A DNA stretch of 64,000 nt from Paraphoma chrysanthemicola (Eukaryota > Ascomycota > Dothideomycetes > Pleosporales > Phaeosphaeriaceae), in NCBI GenBank assembly GCA_020744225.1, contig JAGMWG010000023.1, positions 558,001-622,000 on the forward strand, in the 5' to 3' direction. The notes under the pieces are model-generated. The model was given only the letters and a program-made list of their open reading frames with translations. It was not told the origin of the DNA and ran no database searches. Both the position numbers and the translations under genes were made by a program. Below, one piece after another: positions 12,093-22,560 of this stretch; position 1 is the first letter of the stretch, and each line of letters starts with the position of its first letter.

Positions 12093-12342
12093 CTGTGGTA
12101 TCATGCGAAAGTATTGTAGGTGGATCGTGCGTGACAGGGGTCTTCGGCATACCAGAAAATCAGCTTTCGCCCTCCACCACGTCAAAGTTCTGAGTACTAA
12201 CTTACGTGTTTGAATCGCTGCAGAAAGTCGCATTTATAGCATGTTTTAACAAATCCTACGGTGCATTTGTGGTATAGAAGTTCCCTGGTCAGGGCCCCTG
12301 TCACGCACGATCCACCTAAAATACTTTTGCATGATACCACAG
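12093..12342. mobile_element. MITE-like element with 48-bp terminal inverted repeats
   Basis: The sequence at 12093-12140 is the reverse complement of 12295-12342 at 46 of 48 positions, enclosing a 154-bp core. There is no transposase ORF inside. The size (250 bp) and near-perfect inverted ends fit a non-autonomous DNA transposon. The outer ends read ctgtggtatcatg. No clear target-site duplication is visible next to the ends, so the superfamily cannot be assigned. The element sits in the divergent promoter region of the GT25 and GT2 genes. Confidence 0.7.
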
Positions 12343-12723
12343 GAAGCTTTTGGCGACTAAATGTATGTTACGGGCCGATAGGAAGGGTAATCCATGGTAC
12401 ATGGATAGTATTGGTGGATCGCAATGAGAAGTATCCTCCAAATCGACTCAACACGTCACCTCCGCATAGCGGATCGGCGCTCCCATACTAATCGAGCTGC
12501 GAGCCAGCTGGACTGTTATCATGTTGACCAAGGCTTGTTTCATTTTGCGCTCTTACTCACACATAGCTACATGGTAGGGTGCGTAGCAAGCGCTTTATAC
12601 ATTCATTTGACCCAGGATAAAGCCTACAAAGTCCCAACCTTTTTCATTACTACATTCTCAATTTCGTTGAAGCTCAGACTGAATAACCACGTATCAACCC
12701 AAACCACAGACCTCTTTACAAAT
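12343..12723. other. 5' region of the GT2 gene
   Basis: No gene is seen here. A frame open from 12424 continues into the GT2 start, but its upstream part is not protein-like and 12724 is the better start. Confidence 0.4.
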
Positions 12724-14958
12724 ATGCACGTCCGTAATTCTAGACCAGCTAGAGCTTCGCGAGCGACATTCTTGAATTGCGGCGAAGCTCAAGTTTCGCG
12801 GTATCGGATTGTACCTGCTGATGGAAAGAGCAAGGATCTCTTCACTTTGACTGAAAAGGAAAAGAAAGCACTCAGGTTCATGCCGTTGGCAACAGCGCTA
12901 CCAATTATTTTGAGCCTGTATTATTGGTGGATGCAATATCGCTATCTGTCGGCATTGGGTGGCGCGGTCCCAAGCATGGCTTTGTTAGTGCAACGTGGTT
13001 ATGCGATTCTCGACATGATCATCAATGGTCCCGACAACCTTTATTTCCAGGAAATGTGCAAAGCTAACTTCTTAAGTGCCCGACTATCTAAAGAAGTTAT
13101 TGGACGCTTCAGTGACCGCGAAAGGTGCCTGGAGACCTGGCTTACGGTTGATCGGCAAAGATGTCCCATCAGTCGATATCGCGATAGTATGCTGCAACGA
13201 AGACCTGGCTGTGATTCTTGATACAGTGAAAGCCGCTTTGAACACAGACTGGCCGAGCGATAGAATGCGGATCATCGTTTCGGATGACGGAGCTCAAAAG
13301 AGTGTCGAAAGGGGCGTGCAACGTCTACAGGAGCAGTTTCCCAACAACCACCTTTTCTATACAGCGCGACAGAGGACTCGTGCGAACAGTCACAAGGCAG
13401 GCAACCTAAATCACGTACTTGAGTACACTGCAAGACTTCCAGGAGGTCAGGCGTCATTCATCGCGGGGTTAGATGCCGACATGATCCCCCAGAGAGACTG
13501 GCTGAGAGCACAACTACCACATCTGCTTATGGATCCCAAAATGGCATTCACTTGCCCACCGCCCTGTTTCTACAACGTTCCCATCGATGATCCTCTCTCC
13601 CAGTCTCTGTTCGCCTTCAATAGATTTGAAGAAATTTTAAAGGATGCAGCAGGGATCGCCTGGTGTACCGGATCTGGTTGGGTCATGCGACGGATCGCGC
13701 TGGCCGAAATAGGTGGCTTTCCTACACGATCCCTGACTGAGGATCTTCTTTGTGGTAATCTCCTGCTTGGGAAAGGTGAGCAGACTTACGTCTCCCGAGT
13801 TTCGTAAGCTTCGACTAAATGATTTGTAGGTTGGCGGTCAGCATACGTGCAAGAAGAGCTACAGTGGGGTCTGGTTCCAGACTCATACAGTGCACATATC
13901 CGCCAACGTACGCGCTGGGTAAGTAAATTGCCGTGTAATACCCAAGTACACAACTGAATGCTGATATTGAGTGATTGAATAGAGTACTGGCGGCGTACAG
14001 GCAGGCTTGATTATGAAGATTGGTCTCTATGGAGACCTTTCGAATGGTCTCACCGGCTGGCAGCGAGGTTATACCTTTTGGTACCTTTTCCAGAACGCAT
14101 CAGCCACACTGAAAACGCTGGATGTCGCCAAAACTATAATCATGCTATTCGCTGGATGGCCTGTCGTTATATACGCACAAGAAGAACAGTTAATTGCGCT
14201 CGTTCGAGTTGCTTCGGCAGCTCACGCTTTATTCTTTGTGCGCCAATGCTTGATGGCGTATACAACCGGTTATGGGGCCAGCTGCCGAGAGGTACTTTGC
14301 TTGTCCTTTATGAACACATGTAAGTCGATCTTAGAGAAGAACCGATATGAAGACTAATAATTACATAGACTTTTCAATGAACCATTGGAAAACATTCGTG
14401 CTGCCCCAATGGTTGGGAGGACATCCTACTGCTTTCTTCGCAAAGTTCCAGTCAACGGGAAGCTTGCCTGACGAACTTCATGAGAGGAATCGCTTGCGCA
14501 GGGCCCCTATGGGGAAGCGCTTGAGGTCAATCATGATTGACAACGGTGGAATCTTTCACTTGTGCCTCGCTTTGGCAATCATCGCGGGATTCGCGAAGAG
14601 TATAAAAGCAGCATCGAAACTTCACGCTCCCGCTTCAAAAAGCTTTTTCCTCCATCTTCTTCCACGGGCACTATGGGTCACCTCTACCTGGCCTGCTTAT
14701 GCCGTGGCCTTTTTCCAGCCGGCCTATTACGCCGTCCGCCCTCCAACAATGCCTGAACGGGAGCTTTTGCTTGAGCGTAATGCTGAAGGTGTCGCTTATC
14801 CCAAAGACAGTGCAATACTTCCGAAGTCTCCGGTTAGAGGATTGGGAATTGAATCAGTCAACACTTTATCCGGGATTTGGGCAATACTTGTGTGTTTTTG
14901 GTCTTGGTCACTCACGAACGACATGGTAGTGGACAGTTTGATACCGAGAATGTCGTGA
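12724..14958 (+). CDS. Membrane GT2 glycosyltransferase (cellulose synthase-like processive type)
   Basis: The model has exons 12724-13027, 13077-13775, 13830-13918, 13983-14319 and 14369-14958, 672 residues in frame. Two hydrophobic segments (LATALPIILSLYYWW and the region to about residue 100) precede the catalytic domain. The processive GT2 signature is complete: DD about 171-172 in VSDDGAQ, DAD 234-236 in GLDADM, TED ending at Asp 324, and QRTRW 360-364. Further transmembrane segments follow (FAGWPVVIYAQ, LCLALAIIAGF, FLHLLPRALWV, TLSGIWAILVCFW). This family polymerises a beta- or alpha-linked glycan from a nucleotide sugar and exports it through the membrane. The product cannot be named. 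The first intron is the weak point: branch site GCTAAC and acceptor TTAAG are good, but the donor GTCCCG is poor. Without it the two frames are offset by one base. Confidence 0.8.
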
Positions 14959-15638
14959 CGTAGGGTTTGTACCGTTGTCATTAGGAGAAGCGTTGCTTTC
15001 CAGGGCACAACTAAGCCAGCAGGGGTTTTCATGTGTGCATCGGCATAATGCCTTACTAGGAGACATACATGAGACCGATTGACCGTGGTGTATCGGACTG
15101 CAGTTGATGAATCGATCTCAGGAACAATCTTCTATGCAGAGGAGACCGTCCAGGCCCCTGCTGTTGGTACTACTATCACCCCAATAATAAGTCCTCTAAT
15201 CGTACGAGCATTTTGATCGAATGGCGTGGTAATACTGCGCTATATCTTGGCAGGACCATCCGACAAGGATGTTCAGGACGGAGATGTAAGATTACTAAAC
15301 TTGGGTGACTTGTACTCAATTAGGGTCGGGGAGATGTTTGCCATGGCGCCGTGCCTACCGATCAAACCACGCTAATGACGAATATCCTACTGTGTTTTTA
15401 TCCTGCCCTTTCATAGGTCGGGGTGGGTCCCACCGCTCTCAAGAACTACACCGCTCTATCATGCTTGCATGCGCAGTCGAGGTGACGTGGCAAAGGCTTT
15501 GTTCACAACCCCATCGAACGAAGCCTGAAGTAACAAATGCCCAGGACCTATCAATGAACCCAGGACCACAGAAAGAAGGCAGGAAAGTGGAATCCGTCGC
15601 TCTACTCTTAAATAATCTCTACACAAGCTGTCTTGGAT
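14959..15638. other. Intergenic region between GT2 and GH16 genes
   Basis: No ORF here has recognisable content. The region is expected to hold the GT2 3' UTR and the GH16 promoter. Confidence 0.4.
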
Positions 15639-16789
15639 ATGAAATTCCTTTTCAAATCTTCTCTTTTCTTCTTAACGCTATACGTCGTTTGGTACTTCGG
15701 ATATGTCCACGAGAACCGCGAGTACTATCGATTAGAGGATGATTATTCACCTTTGTCATTTCTTGACAAGTTTAATTTCTTCCAGGTTAGTTCGGGTCGA
15801 GCCCACTGGGGCTTACTCTTGATGGACTATCCAAGCAGACTCACTATATTTTCAGGATAACGACCCTACTGAAGGCTATGTTGACTATGTATCCCGAACC
15901 GATGCACTAGCAAGTGGATTGATCAAGGTACAGAATTCGAGTGTGTACCTTGGAGTTGATCATTCCACTGAAGCGCGTGGGCGCGGCAGGCGCAGTGTGC
16001 GAGTGGAATCAAAGAAGTCGCATAATCACGGCCTGTTCATAGCGGACCTCTACCACATGCCTGCTTCCATATGTGGTGTATGGCCTGCTTTGTAAGATCC
16101 ACCCACGAGATCCACCCACGCCATCCACAGAGCCATACTAAAATGTTAAGTCGTTGACTGACAAACGCAGTTGGACTTTCGAACTCAATCATCCATGGCC
16201 TGAGCTTGGTGAGCTAGACATAATAGAAGGAATCAACTCTCAGAGTCATAACAACATTGCACTGCATACTCGCAAAGGATGCTCGATAAACAATGGCGGT
16301 GACTTTACCGGCTGGGTCGACAGCTACGATTGTCATTGGGAAGCGCCCAACCAGAATCCGAACGCTGGTTGTAAAATCATCGTCAATGAAACAGGTACCT
16401 ACGGCGACACTTTCAACCGAAACGGAGGGGGTGTCTATGCCGTCGAATGGACAAGCAGCGCAATACAAATTTGGTTTTTCCCGCGCAGGAACATCCCCGC
16501 CAACGTAGTGTCAGATCGCCCAACACCAATGTTTTGGGGCCTGCCAATAGCCAAGTTCACAGGACCTTGCGAGTTGGACTCTTTCATAAGGAATCAAACT
16601 CTCGTTTTCAACATAACATTCTGTGGAGGGTGGGCTGGTAGAGCATGGGAGGCTGACCCAATCTGCAGCAAGAAGGCAAAGACATGCGAAGAATTCGTAA
16701 AGAAGTACCCAGAAGAGTTTGCCAATGCCTTTTGGGGTATCAATAGCCTCAAGACGTTTCAATGGAGTACTTCTATCCCAGGGCGGTGA
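15639..16789 (+). CDS. GH16 endo-1,3(4)-beta-glucanase-like, membrane anchored
   Basis: Exons 15639-15785, 15856-16091 and 16171-16789 give 333 residues in frame. Residues about 2-22 (KFLFKSSLFFLTLYVVWYF) form an uncleaved signal anchor, so the enzyme is likely a type II membrane protein and not freely secreted. The GH16 active site GELDIIEG places the nucleophile at Glu142 and the acid/base at Glu147, in the ExDxxE form typical of laminarinase-type members. The strands SICGVWPAFWTFEL before it and GVYAVEWTSSAIQIWFFPR after it match the family. It probably hydrolyses or transglycosylates 1,3/1,4-beta-glucan. Being next to GT2 and GT25 genes suggests processing of the polymer they make. Intron 2 contains a short duplicated gatccacccac motif. 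Confidence 0.88.
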
Positions 16790-17290
16790 TGGGAACTCCA
16801 GACTCGTCAGCATCGAGTATCCTCGCTGTTCAACGCGGTACACATACTTCAACAACAATCGAGCTATAAATGCTCGTTTTCGCTCACAATATACTGTTCA
16901 TGCTAGGATTGAAGGGTTGACTATCGAATTCGGACTACCCAACCCTCTCGCTGCGCTCTCCAATTCCGCAGCATGTTGCTTACACCAGCATCACACCACG
17001 CCTCAAAACCCTTCCTTGTCCACTTTCGGCACTAAGTTTCACCGTTCGCGCACGTCAATCCGCTGCACAAGGATGAGGGATGGTGATTAATTGTACGATG
17101 TTTCGAGAGGTTGGATTGTGTTGATATTTTGAGGGCATGCTCTTACGGACTGGAAAGAGAAGTTAATGAATGATCTCTGCAGATACTGCAAACCAAAATC
17201 AAAATCTCCTACTAGATATAAACCATGCAGATTTAGTTTACATTTTCCTCCTTTTCTTTTGTCTTCCTCGTTCTCTGTCTCGGGAAATAC
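16790..17290. other. Intergenic region
   Basis: This is the 3' flank of the GH16 gene. It may hold a short second exon of the minus-strand gene at 17291-17470 (acceptor-like tctag or tttgcag sites near 17180-17215). Nothing else is seen. Confidence 0.35.
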
Positions 17291-17470
17291 TTACATGCAG
17301 GTATCGCATCCTCTGGTAATACAGTACATCTGAGCTCCAGTCGATGCAGCAGGATTCAATTGACACCACGTGTAACACGCGCGGCGGTCGATGTTTCCTT
17401 GTGGATTGCATGCGGCCTGAACAACAGCAGTTGAAACGACCAGCACAAAAGCGAAGGCGAAGATGTTCAT
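17291..17470 (-). CDS. Small secreted cysteine-rich protein
   Basis: A 59-codon ORF starts at 17470 and stops with TAA at 17293-17291. The first 19 residues form a clear signal peptide (M-N-I-F-A-F-A-F-V-L-V-V-S-T-A-V-V-Q-A). The mature part of about 40 residues holds six cysteines (ACN, RRACYTWC, MYC, RGC, DTCM), enough for three disulfides. That architecture is typical of fungal secreted effectors, antimicrobial peptides or surface proteins; no family is recognised. The stop overlaps a perfect donor (gtaagt), so a spliced form ending in a few extra residues is possible. It is too short for common ORF cut-offs and is easy to miss. Confidence 0.6.
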   Translation of the reverse strand: MNIFAFAFVLVVSTAVVQAACNPQGNIDRRACYTWCQLNPAASTGAQMYCITRGCDTCM

Positions 17471-18575
17471 GGTAGGTACTGGCCCTTCGGGAGGTGGGAA
17501 TTATAGCCGGTGATAAAATTTGCACTAGTCGTGAGAGGATAGTATAATTGCTTGCGGGTTTGTATTGCGGGGTGCTGATTTGGCAGATATGACGGAGATG
17601 GACACGGGGAGCAGAGAAAGCAAGGTCGCTTCACGGATTTTATGTATGGCGGTTGTGTAGATAGGTAATCTTATCACCGCAGATCAAAATGGGCAGATGT
17701 CCAAGCTCCGGGCTGAAGTAGGCTGACGAGAAATGTGCCGATGCAAGTTCGGCCAACGTAAAGCAGCACTCATCAATCTGGGAGCCGTGAAAGCTGTTTC
17801 TGGTATGTATGAATCCCAGAGTATTCGACGATCTGACAGTCAATTTCTAGGGGTAAGGCAAGAGGATTGACTGCGTTACGACATTATGTACACTTTGGCA
17901 ATGTAGACTTATGCATGTGCACATTTCCCAAACATAAACTAATAAAAGCAAGCAATCAATTTATCCTATTCTTGGAATATTTACCCATAAGACAGCCGGA
18001 GAGAGCAGATACACGCTGCTGTAGTATCTATCTTTGATCGAAGTCCGGACAACGACGATCCCTAGAAGGACCACCAGTAGGTCCGATATGCATCGTACGT
18101 TCAAGGCCTCTTTACTAATCAGCCCGGCTGTTGCCTCTGCAATAGCCGCGATTCATGTCATATCATAGTTCTCAAGTTCAATTATAGCCAATGTGGCTAC
18201 CAACGTGCAACGCCTGCATGCCCATCTGCCGCGGTGGACCGGAAAGGCTTGTGTTGATGTCGGAATGAATACATGATCACGCAGCTAGGATTCTAAGGTC
18301 ATTCAGTTCAAATTGTCTGAAGGCTTGATAGACTTGCAACGATGAATTCTTCGTTACGGTGTTCGTGCTCCCAGTGCATCACGATGCTAAATGCTATGCA
18401 CATCCATATGCAAGACCGTATGCAGGGCTCATGACTAAGCTATGATATTCCAATTGCTCCCGAACCCCTAAGATAAAGTACTAAAAGTCATGTATCTGAC
18501 CCTCATTCGCACCGATCCTCTACTCCTCTCTTTTCCCTTTTGTCACTTCAAAACCCAACTAGCCGACCGCTCATC
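17471..18575. other. Intergenic region, AT-rich on the right side
   Basis: About 1.1 kb without a supported gene. The first part is the promoter of the small secreted protein. The rest (17880-18540) is relatively AT-rich and lies downstream of the dioxygenase. Confidence 0.4.
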
Positions 18576-19766
18576 TCACCCCACCGCCTTCCCAACCTCC
18601 GCCCACGCCCCTTGACTCCCAGCATACTTCCCAGGCGCCACCCCATCCCACAAACTCGCCAACACGACACGATCACCCTGCTCGCCACCCCACGGCTGCC
18701 GTCCATGCTGCGCAACCACATTATCATACACAAGCACATCGCCCTCCTGCCACCTGTGCAGCACGCGAATCTGCTCCGTAATGGCTGCCAATTTCTCCAG
18801 ATACTGTTCTGGAATCGGCGTCCCGTCGCCGAAAAGTTGTTGCGTGACATTTTTCCGGCCGGCGTTGGGTGACGATGGGTCGAGGAAGTTTTTGTAGTAT
18901 GCTGCCAGGCCGGTGAAAAGCGTGGGTAGGTTTGTATGCGGGTGAGTACGGATGGCGGGGAGGTGGTGTGTCAAGATGAGGGTTTGGTCGTTGTCGATCC
19001 ATTCCCATGTTGTGTGTTGGTCGCGGTTGTAGCGTTTGATTTGGTCTTCTACCTTTCTTTTCCGCGTCTCAGCGTCGTCGGTGTCGAGGATTTCTTTGCC
19101 GAATGCTTGTTTGAGCGTGGAGCCGCCGGCGTATTGTTTGTCGACTTTGTAGGTTACTTTGCTGCTGATGCCTTTTTCAGCGAGTAGGTCGACGAACTCT
19201 GGAATCTCTTGCTTGGCGCGGGCGAATAGTTCGAGCGAGCTGGAAATGGGTGTTTCGCCGCCTTCTTTGGGTGCGCGGTGGCAGTAGAAGAAGATGTACT
19301 CCGGAGCGTGGGGCACTTGTGGTGATTCATTGTGGTTGTAGATGAGTACTTCTTTAGGAGCCTCATTGGCCGGAGCAACGTTGGGCGCGAGAAGAGGTCG
19401 GTCAACGACTATGCCAATGATCTCGTGTGGTGAGTAGCCAAAAGCATGGGCGAATTTGCTAAAGTCTTGTGCAGAGTGAATCGGTAAACCACGAAACAAG
19501 AGCGTTCCGTGGGTTGCGAGTTGTTTTGTAAGCAGGCCATCTTGTGCTTGAAGCAACTCGATGGTCGCGATAGCGTCGTGGAGCGCTGGAGCGGCATCAC
19601 CATGAGTAGAAGGCCTCAACGCGAGAGGCGAGACAGTATTGGGAGGATGAGGTGCGCCTAAGGTCCTTTGATTGGTTGATGGAAGATCAAATGACTCGAA
19701 GACAAGGGATGTTGAGGTGTTGCCCTCGACTTTTGCCGACTGATGTTGGAAAGTTGTTGTGGCCAT
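18576..19766 (-). CDS. TauD/TfdA-family Fe(II)/2-oxoglutarate dioxygenase (clavaminate synthase-like)
   Basis: Single exon, 396 residues. The Fe(II) facial triad is visible: His145 and Glu147 in IYNHNESPQ, and His354 in VAQHGRQPW. Arg366 in GDRVVLASLW is the expected 2-oxoglutarate ligand. The HxE variant (Glu in place of Asp) is the form seen in clavaminate synthase-like fungal members. GTLLFRGLP and APKEGGETPISSS are further family signatures. Such enzymes hydroxylate taurine, sulfonates, betaines or unknown small molecules; the substrate is not predictable here. It is transcribed divergently from an UNC93-like transporter (562 bp between starts), so the two may be co-regulated. Confidence 0.9.
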   Translation of the reverse strand: MATTTFQHQSAKVEGNTSTSLVFESFDLPSTNQRTLGAPHPPNTVSPLALRPSTHGDAAPALHDAIATIELLQAQDGLLTKQLATHGTLLFRGLPIHSAQDFSKFAHAFGYSPHEIIGIVVDRPLLAPNVAPANEAPKEVLIYNHNESPQVPHAPEYIFFYCHRAPKEGGETPISSSLELFARAKQEIPEFVDLLAEKGISSKVTYKVDKQYAGGSTLKQAFGKEILDTDDAETRKRKVEDQIKRYNRDQHTTWEWIDNDQTLILTHHLPAIRTHPHTNLPTLFTGLAAYYKNFLDPSSPNAGRKNVTQQLFGDGTPIPEQYLEKLAAITEQIRVLHRWQEGDVLVYDNVVAQHGRQPWGGEQGDRVVLASLWDGVAPGKYAGSQGAWAEVGKAVG

Positions 19767-20328
19767 GTTTTGTGTTGATAATAATGGTTGATTTACCTTC
19801 GATCACAAGCTGTTGCGAGAATTAGCGACTATATAGACGTCCTGAACTGCGGTTGGACGTTGCAGCGCACATCTCCGCAAAGATGTCGGAGTATGGCATC
19901 CCACAGCTACCCCGCTGGCAGTGCCACATGGTGGTGCTATCCATGCTAAAATTGTGCCATCATTCCTGCAACGGGATTACTCGGTAACCAGTCAAATGAG
20001 AAGACTTGGTTAATCAGTAGAATGGTAACAAATCGGAGTTTTCGGCTGTTACGCTGCGCCGGGATTTGGGACGTTTGGGTTTGATGGAAGCTTATCAGGA
20101 CATGGCATGGATCGTCAATAACACCAAGAGTTGCGTGCTCGCGGATCGACAAGCAAGCTACGGGCGCTGTCATCCGACACAACAAACTTATATGCGAGGT
20201 ACGGATCTAAGATACAATCCAAACTTTTATTCACATCTCGATCCTTTGAGCATTCGAAGTGGCCAGAAGAGTTCTACACATTCGCAAGGTTTTTCTGGCA
20301 ATCCCAACACGGGCAAATCTCCTTCATC
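19767..20328. other. Divergent promoter region between dioxygenase and UNC93-like transporter
   Basis: No ORF with recognisable content. A frame open from 20131 continues into the transporter but its early part is not conserved-looking. The bidirectional promoter is expected here. Confidence 0.4.
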
Positions 20329-21828
20329 ATGTCAACCTCGGACACGACTGATTCCAAGGGAGAAACGAGCAGAGTTGGCAACGAAGAGCTATGGGGAGGT
20401 GCACACCCCCCAGTCGTTGTTGGTGAGCCAGAAGGACCAACACCGAGCAAGGTGCCTTTTCGGCGCACAACACTCTTCCAGATCCTAGTGGTAGGAATCT
20501 GCGCCTTCTGCGCTCCTGGGATCTGGAGTGCTATGAATGGCCTTGGTGTTGGAGGATCACAGTCGCCCGACCTTGTCAACGCTGCAAACGCATTGCTATA
20601 TGCGTTCATGACTGTGACTTGCTTCCTGGGCCCGTGGCTCACCAATGTCATTGGCTTCAAATACACGCTCGCTATTGGCTCCCTGGGTTATCCATTGTAT
20701 GCTGTGAGTGATTTAGAGTGACAACCGCCAGTCGGAACATACTGACTAGGAGAACAGGCCGGGTTGTATGTCAATAATCGCTTTGGTGACGAGTGGTTTG
20801 TATACGTGGGTGCAGTCGCCTGCGGTATTAGTGCTGGATTTTTCTGGAGCGTCGAAGGTGCCATTGCCACGGGTTACCCGGAGAGTCATAAGCGAGGTCG
20901 CTACATTGCTACTTGGTTCACTTTCCGCAATTTCGGTAACATTATCGGCGGTGCAGTCTCGCTCGGCATCAACCACAAAGTCAACCAACGGGGAAAGGTT
21001 GGCTACCAAACTTACTGGGGCTTTATTGCGATCCAATGTCTGGGTTTCTTCTTCGGACTTCTCCTCTCGAACCCGGAGAAGGTGGTCCGCGACGACGGAA
21101 CCCGCATTCAAGCGCCGCGAGGTATCAAGTGGCGGGTCGAAGGGCGCGAGATGTGGCGGCTGTTGAGGAGCAAGTCTATCCTGCTGCTCACGCCGCTCTT
21201 TTGGTACTTTGGCTGGATCCAAGCTTACCCCGGAACATACTTGGCGACATACTTTACCGTCCGCTCACGTGCGCTTGGTAGCTTCATGTCAGCGGTGGTG
21301 GGCACGCTCGCGACATGGTTGGGTGGATCGCTCGTCGACCTCCCCTGGCACAGAGACAGGAAGGTGCGAGCAGTAGCCACGTTTGCGCTGATTGCGGCAC
21401 TCAACTCGGCTACCTGGATCTGGGCAGTGTATATCCAGAACGAGTACCACCACACCAAGCCGGTGCTGGATTGGGGGAACCAGAAGGCGTTTGGGCGTGG
21501 GTTTGGAGTATATCTCTTTGAGCGCATCAGCCTTGGGATGGTGGAGAACTACATTTACTGGTGCATTGGCAACTTGTCGGACTCTCCTGGAGACCAGATC
21601 CGGTATAGTTCGCTGCTGCGAGGAATCGAGACGGCGGGCGTCGCTGTGGGCTTTGGGGTGCAGGCGGTGCCAACGGTGCTGATTGCGACGGCGAGCATCA
21701 ACTGCGGGCTGTGGTTCTTTGCGCTGCCGTTCAGCTACTATGCGACGCGGCAGGTGGTGAGGAAGTTTGAGAAGCTAGACAGGGAACGCAAGGAAGGTGG
21801 GGCACGGGTGGAGGAAGTCGCAACCTAG
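20329..21828 (+). CDS. UNC93-like MFS membrane protein
   Basis: Exons 20329-20703 and 20758-21828 (54-nt intron, GTGAGT donor) give 481 residues. After a polar N-terminus of about 45 residues, the first TM region FQILVVGICAFCAPGIWSAMNGLG carries the motif seen in fungal UNC93/DUF895 proteins. About 11-12 membrane segments follow. GFFWSVEGAIATGYPESHKRG in the first half and the FRNFGNIIGG loop are family features. Fungal members are plasma-membrane or vacuolar proteins of largely unknown transport specificity. The C-terminus is charged (KLDRERKEGG). It is paired head-to-head with a TauD-like dioxygenase. Confidence 0.87.
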
Positions 21829-22560
21829 CGACACGTGACCTACCGTGCCGTACCCTGACTCTGAATAGACGGGCGATGCACCTATCAGAACCAACCCAAG
21901 ACTGCTCGCAAAGAATACTCGGTTCGACTGGTGTAGTCTGAATCCTGCGTAGACTAGTGCTCGGGTGCCGGAGTACATGCGACCCGATGGCTCCATATCC
22001 CCCATTCTGTGTATGTACGGTTGTGAGGCCGGGGGTGGTACAAAGAATGATGAAGTCGATGGAATTGCGCGCGATCGCGTCGCACACGTCGCAGCGAGGC
22101 GCCTGTGCCCGGGGATGCCGTAATAGCCGTCTCGCGTGTCATGGAGCGGAGGGCGTTCCTGAGGATCGTGGCTCGATCGACAGCAGCGGCAGGCGCCCTT
22201 CGGGGCTCGGGAGCTTGTCTGCGCGCATCATGTGAACAGCGACGAGGCCCCATGTAGTAGAAGTGCCCTGCTACTAGATGAAAGCACTGCTCTCGTACTT
22301 GCGCGCGCTGCAGCGTATCCTCGTATAAGGGCGGGCCCGGTTAATGGAGGTGTCGTCAGCTCTAGCGGTCGCACGTTCCCCGTGTACAGCGAAGCACTAG
22401 CTCGTGGGCTGAGGCGCAGGCAGGCATTGCCGGGAGCCGTTTGACTGCAAGTGAAGCTGGAGCTGTCTTGTCTCTCCTCACCCTCCTCCAGGCCATGCTC
22501 CGTCGCCATTGCTGCGCCCACACGCAGCCCTAAGACGCCGCACAGAAGAATGCGGCGGTC
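21829..22560. other. Intergenic region, GC-rich
   Basis: Numerous overlapping short frames reflect GC richness and are not genes. No supported feature. The promoter and possibly an untranslated or short coding first exon of the GT90 gene may be here. Confidence 0.35.

Noticed and set aside
16092..16170. Duplicated gatccacccac motif as a possible transposon footprint
   Set aside because: Only two short units inside an intron, no inverted ends or target duplication.
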